From assembly GCA_030672115.1 (NCBI GenBank), contig DAOVGZ010000048.1:1-7655 (forward strand): a DNA stretch of 7,655 nucleotides, written 5' to 3'. A program made the translations under genes and the position numbers. Positions 1 to 6,173 of the stretch are shown piece by piece (the stretch's first letter is position 1; the number at the start of each line of letters is the position of its first letter). Below the pieces are notes generated by a model. The model saw nothing but the letters and a program-made list of their open reading frames with translations, searched no databases and was not told where the DNA came from. Origin of the DNA: a bacterium. GTDB lineage: Bacteria; Babelota; Babeliae; Babelales; Vermiphilaceae.

Positions 1-2
1 AA

Positions 3-1766
3 GTAAAAGAAAAAAAAGAACAACAAGCTATAAAATTATCTGCTTATGAAGAAACGGTTGAACTTTTAAAAGATAATGATTTTTCTAATACAGCTTTTGA
101 TGCAGATGGTATTTATTGTTTTGAAAAGAGAGAAAGTGCAAGAATTGAGGCGATAAAAAAGGTTATAAATGGAGATAAAGATGTTTTTTTGCAAACGTAT
201 CAATTGTCAGAAAATACAATTCAATTTTTAAAAAATAATGAACAACAGGCTTTTTGGTACAAAACTTGTCGAGGTAATTTTTTACAACAAGTAGTACACC
301 AGGAATTTATTGATGCTATTTCGTGCTGTGAACAATTTACATCAAACTTTAATTTGAGTTTGTCAGAGCATGAAAAGATTAAAAATTTACAAAACCTTAT
401 TTTAAATATTTCAACAACAGGTTGCCAATATAATCAGTGTGGAAAAATTATCAATGCAATAAGATTGTCCGATGTTTGTTGGAGTCTTGTTGATTATGGA
501 CATGCTGCGCTGCAGGGTATTGGTGAAGGTATTGAAGATATTGCCCAATTAGTTTTGCATCCTATCAAAACAGTAGAATCGTTAGCGCATGTTGTAAATC
601 TAGCAGCTTCGCATTTGGGAATGATGATTTATGATACGTGCGCTGTAGTAGGCGGAAAAGTTTTTAACACGAAAGTTGAAAGTAATAAAAATCGTTTAGA
701 ACAATCATATCAGACGGTTATTGATTTGTTATCTGTAGCAGCATATCAAGTGAAAAACAGTTCTGTTCGAGATTTAGTTCGCGGTGGTGCTCGATTTGCA
801 ACAACATGTATATTGCCAGGTAAATGCATTAAAGGAATACAAAAGTTTTTTGTATCAGTAAAACCGCAAGTTGTTACTTTTTGTAACCGATTACAAGATT
901 CTGAGAAAGTGGTTGTTGCTGTTGAAGGTATGAATGTAAATTTAGCAATTCAAGCAGCAAATTTTACCAAAGATATTGTACGCAAAACGGTAACTACCTC
1001 AAAAAATGGGTTAAAATATGGAGCAAAGCTTGCCAAACCTGCAGTTATTAGAACAAGAATGATTGCGAGTACTATTAAAAATCGCGCATGTATAGCGTGT
1101 AAACATTTAACTCAAGAATATGAAATTATTTTTAATCAGTGTTGCAACGGATGCAAGTCATCAAGCAAGGCATTAGTTGATACTTATAAAAAAGGAGTTC
1201 CTTCTTTTAAAAATTTTGTAGATCAAGGTTTGCCTCTTCGTGGAACGTCTGTTTTGTTTAAAAAAGTAAAACTTGGTTTAGATGAAACAGTTTTGATGAA
1301 ATCATTGAAAGTTTTTGTAGGAAAAACTATAAGGTCTCCAGGGCGTTTTGGTCAATGTCTTTTGCCGGAGTACTTTGTTATAGATAAAGAATTTTTAAAA
1401 CATATTTTTACTGGAGAGCTTGAGTTTTTTATGAATCATAAGGGAATAATAAAACAAAAATTATCAGGCTTTCATTATGAAGGTGGTTTGAAAACAAAAA
1501 TGTTGGAACTTGTTGATGTAATTCAAGATGCAAAAACAGGTTCATATAAAGGAGGTTTACCCTTTGGAGGGAATAAAAGTATGTTTCCTGTTCATTGGTC
1601 TCCTAAAAAGGTTACTGAAAAAATAGTCGAGGCTTTGGGAAATATTGTTAGTGTTGAAAAAGAAGGGGCGATATTTATATTAAAAGGAACAGCAAAAAAA
1701 GGAATTAAAATAGAAATTGTTATTAAAGAAACAGGAAAATTAATAACAGCATATCCAATAGTTTAA
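3..1766 (+). CDS. Polymorphic-toxin-like protein with C-terminal EndoU ribonuclease domain (5' partial)
   Basis: The frame is open without a stop from base 3, so the gene begins left of the window; 587 residues are visible and the TTG at 189 is not its start. Residues about 1-150 are charged and helical. Residues about 155-215 carry a Gly/Ala/His-rich stretch (GIGEGIEDIAQLVLHPIKTV), which resembles the pre-toxin region of large secreted toxins. The last ~125 residues match the bacterial EndoU nuclease pattern: His467 in a H-x-x-x-G-E context, His491 in GFHYEGG, Lys525 in NKSMFP followed by H-W-S-P, and a terminal TAYP (582-585). EndoU enzymes are metal-independent RNases; bacterial members are known as CDI and other polymorphic toxin tips, one of which cleaves tRNA. 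The His-His spacing (24) is longer than I recall as usual. The position at the extreme C-terminus and a small acidic gene 24 bp downstream fit a toxin-immunity arrangement. The delivery domain lies outside the window. EndoU assignment fairly sure; RNA target unknown. Confidence 0.8.
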   Translation, partial: VKEKKEQQAIKLSAYEETVELLKDNDFSNTAFDADGIYCFEKRESARIEAIKKVINGDKDVFLQTYQLSENTIQFLKNNEQQAFWYKTCRGNFLQQVVHQEFIDAISCCEQFTSNFNLSLSEHEKIKNLQNLILNISTTGCQYNQCGKIINAIRLSDVCWSLVDYGHAALQGIGEGIEDIAQLVLHPIKTVESLAHVVNLAASHLGMMIYDTCAVVGGKVFNTKVESNKNRLEQSYQTVIDLLSVAAYQVKNSSVRDLVRGGARFATTCILPGKCIKGIQKFFVSVKPQVVTFCNRLQDSEKVVVAVEGMNVNLAIQAANFTKDIVRKTVTTSKNGLKYGAKLAKPAVIRTRMIASTIKNRACIACKHLTQEYEIIFNQCCNGCKSSSKALVDTYKKGVPSFKNFVDQGLPLRGTSVLFKKVKLGLDETVLMKSLKVFVGKTIRSPGRFGQCLLPEYFVIDKEFLKHIFTGELEFFMNHKGIIKQKLSGFHYEGGLKTKMLELVDVIQDAKTGSYKGGLPFGGNKSMFPVHWSPKKVTEKIVEALGNIVSVEKEGAIFILKGTAKKGIKIEIVIKETGKLITAYPIV

Positions 1767-1790
1767 TGATTTTAATTTTAGGGATTTGAC

Positions 1791-2168
1791 TTGAAGGATT
1801 TTATAAGGTTTGGTCGAGATGAAGATGGCTATTGGCCAATAAAAAAAAGTTCTTATAATTTAGATTTAATATGTTCTCTTTTTAGGACAGATATTCGATG
1901 TGATCAGGGTGATTTTTTTACGCGATGGTTGGATAACCCTATGGCATGGGGAGCTGGAGGAGATGCAACAGAAGTAGAATTGAGTGAAGATGATCCTAAT
2001 GTGGTAGAAATAAAACACACATTACTTGAAGATATTCCAGTGTTTCGAATGCCAAAAGAAGAGTATCGCAAAATGGTTTTGCAATGGCAGGCTCTGTGTA
2101 AAATAAAACCGAAAGAAATTATTATTACGTGGGATGGAAAGTGTGTGACAGTTGAGGGAAGAAATTAA
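1791..2168 (+). CDS. Putative immunity protein for the upstream EndoU toxin
   Basis: A 125-residue cytoplasmic-looking protein with no signal peptide or membrane segment. The start must be TTG at 1791: an in-frame TAG lies at 1779-1781 and only three codons separate it from the TTG. A modest ribosome site (AGGG, 1780-1783) stands 7 bases before it. The protein is moderately acidic (about 23 Asp/Glu against 18 Lys/Arg) and rich in Trp and aromatic residues (WPIKK, RWLDNPMAW, LQWQA, ITWDG). I do not recognise the family. Its role is inferred from position: it directly follows a gene that ends in a nuclease domain, on the same strand with a 24-bp gap, and has the size and charge usual for immunity proteins that neutralise RNase toxins. 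It could instead be an unrelated small protein; the call rests on context only. Confidence 0.6.
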   Translation: MKDFIRFGRDEDGYWPIKKSSYNLDLICSLFRTDIRCDQGDFFTRWLDNPMAWGAGGDATEVELSEDDPNVVEIKHTLLEDIPVFRMPKEEYRKMVLQWQALCKIKPKEIIITWDGKCVTVEGRN

Positions 2169-2184
2169 AAAGAAGGATTAATGA

Positions 2185-3093
2185 ATGAATGTTTTATTTA
2201 AAATATTAGCAGTTGTTTTTTGTTTGTTTTCAACACATATAAAATCAAATCTTGTGTATGTTGATTTTGATGAATCAATGCAGACAAAAAAATATGCCAA
2301 GATTCTTCAGTCGCATACCACAGAAAAAGAAGTTGGTATTTCTAGTTTTGTTTTACTTCGTTTTTTTAGAGAACTGTACGAAAAAAATAGTTTTTTGAAA
2401 CTTGTTCCATCATCTTTACCAAAAATTCCAAAAATTATTCACCAAATATGGATAGGAGACAAAGTTCCTGAAAAATTTATGGTGTTTCAAAAAGAATGGA
2501 TAAAGAAGCATCCTGATTGGGAATATATGTTTTGGACGCAAGATGATATTGCTGATTTTGGGTTTTATAATTATGAACTTATTAAAGAATCGAGAAACCC
2601 AGGTGAAATTTCTGATATTATGCGGTACGAAATTTTAAATAAATATGGTGGGGTTTATATTGATTTTGATTTTGAGTGTTTACAGCCTTTGGATGAGCTA
2701 AATTGTTTGTATGATTTGTATGTTGGAGTGCAACCTCTTGATTGTGGCTTTTTGCAGCTTGGTATTGGTTTAATTGGTTCTATACCAGGGCATCCTATTT
2801 TGCAGCATGCAATAAAAAATATGAAAAAATCATGGAATCTTCCAGAAAATAAAAAAAATCCTCCAAAAAGAACTGGCCCAATTTATTTTACACGTTCATT
2901 TTATTCTCAAGCAGGAGTTTGCGGAACCATTGATGTAGCACTTCCTGTTCATTATTTATATCCACTTGGATGTAAAGAGTTTGATCTTTATTATGATATG
3001 TGGGAAAAACAAGGTGTTTTTGGCGTTCATCATTGGGCAAGTAGTTGGTTACTTCCAAAATTTCGTAGAAAACAGTTTAGGAATCTGAGTTAG
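2185..3093 (+). CDS. Exported GT32-type glycosyltransferase (DXD, OCH1-like)
   Basis: 302 residues. Start is ATG 2185, with AAGGA (about 2173-2177) at good spacing. Residues 1-20 form a signal peptide or signal anchor with a hydrophobic core (ILAVVFCLF). A short YVDFDESM element (25-32) recurs in the second GT32 at 4256. The catalytic region has the hallmarks of the Gly_transf_sug/GT32 family: IPKIIHQIWIG (81-91), KHPDWEYMFW (108-117), SDIMRYEIL (143-151), YGGVYIDFDFECLQPLD (154-170) with the DXD Asp160/Asp162, TGPIYFT (230-236) and VHHWASSW (281-288). Members transfer a hexose or similar sugar from a nucleotide-sugar, using the DXD motif to hold the metal and the donor. Known relatives include yeast Och1 and some bacterial effectors and capsule enzymes. 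It lies 16 bp after the putative immunity gene and may share its transcript. Its 3' end overlaps the opposite-strand gene by 17 bp. Family confident; donor, acceptor and final location unknown. Confidence 0.88.
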   Translation: MNVLFKILAVVFCLFSTHIKSNLVYVDFDESMQTKKYAKILQSHTTEKEVGISSFVLLRFFRELYEKNSFLKLVPSSLPKIPKIIHQIWIGDKVPEKFMVFQKEWIKKHPDWEYMFWTQDDIADFGFYNYELIKESRNPGEISDIMRYEILNKYGGVYIDFDFECLQPLDELNCLYDLYVGVQPLDCGFLQLGIGLIGSIPGHPILQHAIKNMKKSWNLPENKKNPPKRTGPIYFTRSFYSQAGVCGTIDVALPVHYLYPLGCKEFDLYYDMWEKQGVFGVHHWASSWLLPKFRRKQFRNLS

Positions 3094-3325
3094 GTTTTTT
3101 TTGAGGTGGAAATTTATTAGTTTGTTCTTCGATAACCTCAAGACTTGCTTGGTCCGATTCGCGTTTATGTTTTTTGCTTTCTTTATTTTGGTTATTACCA
3201 AAACCAAGAAAAGATTTCATACAACAACCAAGAAGCTTTTCTGTTATTTTTTTCATTCCATATAGCTGTGCTGGTGAAGTTATAGCAAGAGTTGCTAAAA
3301 AGAAAAAATAATATTTGTTTTTCAT
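3077..3325 (-). CDS. Small secreted protein, unknown function
   Basis: 82 residues. The start at 3325 has a strong ribosome site (GAGGAG on the minus strand, 3332-3337). Residues 1-23 are a typical signal peptide (YYFFFLATLAITSPAQLYG). The mature part has a short amphipathic stretch with a Cys pair (LLGCCMKSFLGFG), then a hydrophilic, probably disordered tail rich in Lys, Glu, Gln and Pro. I do not recognise a family. The pattern of a signal peptide ending in Gly-Met with a Cys pair just after also occurs in the next gene upstream (3411-4052), so the two may be related or share an export route. It is read convergently to the GT32 gene and overlaps its last 17 bases. It may be transcribed with the 3411-4052 gene across an 85-bp gap. 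No clear promoter of its own is visible. Confidence 0.65.
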   Translation of the reverse strand: MKNKYYFFFLATLAITSPAQLYGMKKITEKLLGCCMKSFLGFGNNQNKESKKHKRESDQASLEVIEEQTNKFPPQKKPNSDS

Positions 3326-3333
3326 ATGATGCT

Positions 3334-3368
3334 CCTCAAGAAAGTTCTTTCTTTGAATTTTTTTGAGG
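3334..3368 (-). promoter_or_regulatory. Leader hairpin overlapping the ribosome site of the 82-residue gene
   Basis: On the minus strand CCTCAA (3363-3368) can pair with TTGAGG (3334-3339), which contains part of the GAGGAG ribosome site. An inner stem pairs CAAAGAAAG (3347-3355) with CTTTCTTG (3337-3344), with one bulged base. The TTG is shared by the two stems, so they partly compete. Pairing would partly hide the ribosome site and could tune translation. This is a visual reading in AT-rich DNA, without folding energies. Confidence 0.3.
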
Positions 3369-3410
3369 GTATCATCGTTTTATTTTTTTAGCGATATTTA
3401 TAATTAAATT

Positions 3411-4052
3411 TTACTCTTTTAATGTAATTATTTCTTTTAGTATGTGATTTTTTAGAGCAACAGTTTGAAGTTCTTTATCTGCTGCACGGTAGTCTATTTT
3501 AAGCCTTTGATAAGGATTGAAGCCTATTTCTTGTTGTTTCTTATCTCTTTTTTCTTTATCACGTGAATAATTTATCATTCGGTTTTCTTTTTGTTTTATT
3601 GTGAGATGATGTTTTTTTCTGAGGGGAATAATCGATTTTATTTTATGTTGTTTGTTGTAAGAAATTTTTCTTTTTTGTGGAAAAGCTTTTGTAGTAATAG
3701 TCTTAGAATAAAATGAAAATTGTTGTTGGCTAAGAGTAGGTTTAAAAAGTTTCTTATATTTTATTTGATTATAGAAGTGTTTAAGATTAATATTGTTAAT
3801 TTTTTTTTGTGTTGCATTGAAGATTGTACGTAAAAAAAAAGCATTTTTATCTCTTTTTTTGTTTTGGTGCCATTTTTTTTTAAAATAATTATATTTTGTT
3901 GTTATTTGTTTGTTTTTTAATATCAGAGCAATAGTTTTAGGTTTTTCTTTTATGCAATTTATAGAGCAGCAATCAAGCATCCCAGATAATTTAGAGGCTT
4001 GAAGTAAGATTAGAATGAAAAGAGTATAAAATTTAATATATGCGTTTTTCAT
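3411..4052 (-). CDS. Lys-rich secreted protein, unknown function
   Basis: 213 residues. An N-terminal signal peptide (residues 1-24, core FYTLFILILLQAS, ending KLSG) is followed by a Cys cluster (CCSINC, 28-33). The rest is strikingly basic and low in complexity: about 42 Lys and 9 Arg against 13 Asp/Glu, with many Gln, Asn, Tyr and Phe. No catalytic motif or known fold is apparent. There is no convincing ribosome site before the ATG; the start is chosen because it gives a complete signal peptide and sits about 60 bases after a good predicted promoter (4119-4148). It is probably the first gene of a leftward unit with the 82-residue gene. A polybasic secreted protein could bind nucleic acid or an acidic surface, but that is speculation. 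The length of the open frame and the signal peptide argue that it is real. Confidence 0.6.
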   Translation of the reverse strand: MKNAYIKFYTLFILILLQASKLSGMLDCCSINCIKEKPKTIALILKNKQITTKYNYFKKKWHQNKKRDKNAFFLRTIFNATQKKINNINLKHFYNQIKYKKLFKPTLSQQQFSFYSKTITTKAFPQKRKISYNKQHKIKSIIPLRKKHHLTIKQKENRMINYSRDKEKRDKKQQEIGFNPYQRLKIDYRAADKELQTVALKNHILKEIITLKE

Positions 4053-4118
4053 ATTGATGCAATCTGGATTTTTTTAACATTTTAAATATTTGCTGCCCTA
4101 GTTTGTTTTCTATTTTTA

Positions 4119-4148
4119 ATTGTACATTTTTCTTTTTATTTTGGTCAA
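4119..4148 (-). promoter_or_regulatory. sigma70-like promoter for the leftward secreted-protein genes
   Basis: On the minus strand TTGACC (4143-4148) is followed after 18 bases by TACAAT (4119-4124), each matching five of six consensus bases. Transcription would begin near 4112, about 60 bases before the ATG at 4052. It lies in the divergent gap, facing away from the GT operon. Confidence 0.55.
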
Positions 4149-4188
4149 GGATTAAGTTTTTTTATAAAAGTTCTTTTTTATGATTTTC

Positions 4189-4216
4189 TTGACGCAAATG
4201 ACTCATATGCTAGGGT
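4189..4216 (+). promoter_or_regulatory. Possible promoter of the glycosyltransferase operon
   Basis: TTGACG (4189-4194), then a 16-base spacer, then TAGGGT (4211-4216) preceded directly by TGC, as in an extended -10 element. The -35 is good and the -10 hexamer is poor (three of six). This is the only -35-like site close before the GTG start at 4256, and it would give a leader of about 30 bases. Confidence 0.35.
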
Positions 4217-4227
4217 TTGCTTAGCAT
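4207..4227 (+). repeat. Inverted repeat across the predicted -10/start region
   Basis: ATGCTA (4207-4212) and TAGCAT (4222-4227) form a perfect 6-bp inverted repeat with a 9-base loop, followed by a short T-run. It overlaps the predicted -10 element, so it could be an operator or a short attenuator. With no + strand gene directly upstream, a plain terminator role is unlikely. Confidence 0.3.
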
Positions 4228-4243
4228 TTTTATTGTTACTAAA

Positions 4244-4250
4244 AAAGGAG
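4244..4250 (+). promoter_or_regulatory. Ribosome binding site deciding the GTG start of the second GT32
   Basis: AAAGGAG lies 5 bases before GTG 4256. It favours that start over the in-frame TTG at 4217, which has no ribosome site and overlaps the presumed promoter. Confidence 0.7.
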
Positions 4251-4255
4251 TAATA

Positions 4256-5287
4256 GTGCGTTTTTTATTGCATCAATCCAAAAATTTTTTAGGCGTTTTA
4301 TTGTTAGGTTTTGGTACTATTTTTTTGTTGGTTCATTCTGTTGGTATTCGTTCAGTTGATCATCGAGATGTAAAACAATTTCAGGAGTTAGCTCATAAGT
4401 ATTATGTTGATTTTGATAGCTCTATGAAGGTTGATGAGTATAAAACAGTTGCTAATGGCCGGTCAAAAAATATTTTGAATGTCTTTAAAGCTTTGTACAA
4501 TAAAAATAATTTTTCTCAGGTTGCATTACAAAAAGATCTTCGTATTCCAAAGTTGTTTCATTATATTTGGCTTGGAATAAAGTTGCCCGATAAATATCGT
4601 CCATTTTTACAGTCGTGGATAGATAAACACCCAGATTGGACCTTTATTTTTTGGGTTGATAATCCGCAAAATTATGATTTAGGCACGGTTATTAAAGGAG
4701 CTGATTTTAATAAGGTGAAAGAATTGCTTTCGTCTTCACATGCAAAAGGTTCACGATTTGTTGTTGATGTAAAAAATCTTTCTTTTGATAATCGTATTTA
4801 TTTTGATGAAGCAAGAAATTATGGAGAGCGTTCTGATATTTTAAAATGGGAGGCTGTTTATAGGTTTGGGGGTACATATCTGGATGTTGACTTTGAGTGC
4901 TTTAGGCCTTTTGATATGTTGCATTATATGTATGATTTTTATACAGGAATTCAACCATTAGATACAAAAATTGCACAGCTTGGTGCCGCTTTATATGGTG
5001 CTATCCCAAAACATCCAATTTTAAAAGATTGTGTTGAAACAATTCCTCAAGACCGAAAATTTGGTCAAATTGTTGTCAAAACAGGTCCAATACATTTTAC
5101 AAAATCATTTTTGAAACTTGCGGGTAAAACGGGGCATGTCGATGTTGCGTTTCCAGCAAGTTATTTTTATCCATGTGATTATGCTCAAGCAGGAAAGCCG
5201 TATGTTACGTGGTTGCGTCCAGAGTCTTTTGCAGTACATCATTGGGCTGGAAGTTGGTTAAAAAAAGAAGGTTGGGCAAGATCATAA
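4256..5287 (+). CDS. Second exported or membrane-anchored GT32-type glycosyltransferase
   Basis: 343 residues from GTG 4256. Residues 11-30 form a hydrophobic segment (FLGVLLLGFGTIFLLVHSVG), either a signal peptide or a membrane anchor. The element YYVDFDSSM (49-57) matches the one in the GT32 at 2185. Family motifs follow: IPKLFHYIWLG (97-107), KHPDWTFIFW (124-133), SDILKWEAVYRFGGTYLDVDF (193-213, DXD at Asp210/Asp212), TGPIHFT (276-282) and VHHWAGSW (327-334). Compared with the 2185 enzyme it carries about 34 extra residues between the FW and SDI blocks (roughly 140-188). GT32 enzymes move a sugar from a nucleotide-sugar with a metal held by DXD. It heads a rightward run of four glycosyltransferase genes; the next starts 20 bp after its stop. 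The two GT32 genes are clear but diverged paralogues. Donor and acceptor unknown. Confidence 0.88.
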   Translation: MRFLLHQSKNFLGVLLLGFGTIFLLVHSVGIRSVDHRDVKQFQELAHKYYVDFDSSMKVDEYKTVANGRSKNILNVFKALYNKNNFSQVALQKDLRIPKLFHYIWLGIKLPDKYRPFLQSWIDKHPDWTFIFWVDNPQNYDLGTVIKGADFNKVKELLSSSHAKGSRFVVDVKNLSFDNRIYFDEARNYGERSDILKWEAVYRFGGTYLDVDFECFRPFDMLHYMYDFYTGIQPLDTKIAQLGAALYGAIPKHPILKDCVETIPQDRKFGQIVVKTGPIHFTKSFLKLAGKTGHVDVAFPASYFYPCDYAQAGKPYVTWLRPESFAVHHWAGSWLKKEGWARS

Positions 5288-5297
5288 TTATTTTTCT

Positions 5298-5304
5298 AAA
5301 GGAG
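5298..5304 (+). promoter_or_regulatory. Ribosome binding site deciding the ATG start of the GT2 gene
   Basis: AAAGGAG precedes ATG 5308 by 3 bases (GAG continues to 5306). It supports starting there and not at an earlier in-frame codon near 5209, which would lie inside the GT32 gene and spoil the signal peptide. Confidence 0.75.
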
Positions 5305-5307
5305 AGT

Positions 5308-6159
5308 ATGAAGAAAAAAATATTATCACTTATTTTTGGGTTACAGATTTTTTATGGTTGTTGCTGTGTTGCACATATGGAAAAGCAAGAACAAAAACGG
5401 TTTGTTTTTATTGTGCCTTCGTACAAAAACATAAAGTGGTACAAAAAAAATATTGATTCAATGATAATGCAAGATAATACCTACAGTAATTGGAGAGCTA
5501 TTTATATTGATGATTGTTCTCCTGATGGAACTGGTCCTGCTGTTGCGCAGTATGTTAAAGAGTGTGGCTATGAGCATAAAATTACCGTTATTCAAAATAG
5601 TGTTCGTGTTGGAGCGCTAGAAAATCTTTATAATGCAATTCATTCCTGCGATGATGATGAAATTGTTTGCACACTCGATGGTGATGATTGGGCTTCAATA
5701 GATTCAGTGTTTCCTCTTTTAAATAGTTTTTATTCAGATGAAGATGTTTGGTTAGTGTATGGACAGTACCGTGAATATCCATCTGGAACAATTGGGTTAT
5801 GTCGCGAAATTCCAAATCGATTTATTTATGCAAATGCATTTCGTCATTTTCCGTGGGTTACCTCTCATATGCGTACATTTTATGCATGGCTTTTTAAAAG
5901 AATAAAAAAAGAAGATCTCATGTATGAAGGTAAATTTTTTTCTATGACATGGGATTTGGCAATAATGTTTCCTATGTTGGAAATGGCAGGTGAGCGAATT
6001 AGATTTAATCCCACTGTTGTGTATGAATACAATCTAGATAATCCACTTAACGACTGGAAACAAGATTTAGATTTGATGTTAAAACTTAATAAATATATTA
6101 GACATATGCCAAAGTATAGTCGCCTTGATCGGGTTGGTATGTATTCATTTTCAATGTAA
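5308..6159 (+). CDS. Exported GT2-type glycosyltransferase
   Basis: 283 residues. The N-terminus (MKKKILSLIFGLQIFYGCCC) is a signal peptide. The body is a GT-A fold of the GT2 type: the opening strand FVFIVPSYKN (32-41), NWRAIYIDDCSPDGTG (61-76) with the nucleotide-binding Asp pair 68-69, NSVRVGALENLYNAI (97-111), and CTLDGDDW (121-128) with the metal-binding Asp124/Asp126-127. The C-terminal half has HMRTF (187-191), TWDLAIMFPMLEMAG (214-228) and VYEYN (238-242), where GT2 enzymes bind the acceptor and place the general base. The family transfers sugar from a UDP- or similar donor with inversion. The protein is about the size of a bare catalytic domain, with no C-terminal membrane helices. 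That is unlike the membrane-anchored GT2 synthases and, with the signal peptide, suggests a soluble exported enzyme. It is followed after 14 bp by the next gene, so probably co-transcribed. Confidence 0.87.
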   Translation: MKKKILSLIFGLQIFYGCCCVAHMEKQEQKRFVFIVPSYKNIKWYKKNIDSMIMQDNTYSNWRAIYIDDCSPDGTGPAVAQYVKECGYEHKITVIQNSVRVGALENLYNAIHSCDDDEIVCTLDGDDWASIDSVFPLLNSFYSDEDVWLVYGQYREYPSGTIGLCREIPNRFIYANAFRHFPWVTSHMRTFYAWLFKRIKKEDLMYEGKFFSMTWDLAIMFPMLEMAGERIRFNPTVVYEYNLDNPLNDWKQDLDLMLKLNKYIRHMPKYSRLDRVGMYSFSM

Positions 6160-6173
6160 AAATAAAGGAAAAA

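Noticed and set aside
189..191. TTG as the start of the EndoU-domain protein
   Set aside because: The same frame is open back to base 3 with sensible coding sequence and there is no ribosome site before 189; the gene is cut by the window edge.
3095..3102. T-run just after the first GT32 as a terminator
   Set aside because: No stem-loop precedes it on the + strand; in this AT-rich sequence T-runs are common.
3101..3141. Inverted repeat TTGAGGT/ACCTCAA with a 27-base loop
   Set aside because: It lies inside the 82-residue gene, the loop is long and no T-run follows in either direction; probably chance.
4217..4255. TTG at 4217 as start of the second GT32
   Set aside because: No ribosome site precedes it and it overlaps the presumed promoter; GTG 4256 has AAAGGAG at ideal spacing and begins directly before the hydrophobic segment.
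5209..5307. N-terminal extension of the GT2 gene inside the GT32 gene
   Set aside because: It would overlap a strongly conserved GT32 end; ATG 5308 has a strong ribosome site and gives a clean signal peptide.
5350..5370. Lipoprotein signal at the Cys cluster of the GT2 protein
   Set aside because: The residues before the Cys (F-Y-G) do not fit the usual lipobox; an ordinary signal peptide is more likely.
5588..5815. Minus-strand open frame of 75 codons
   Set aside because: Antisense to the conserved GT2 core; His/Leu-rich product without a ribosome site.
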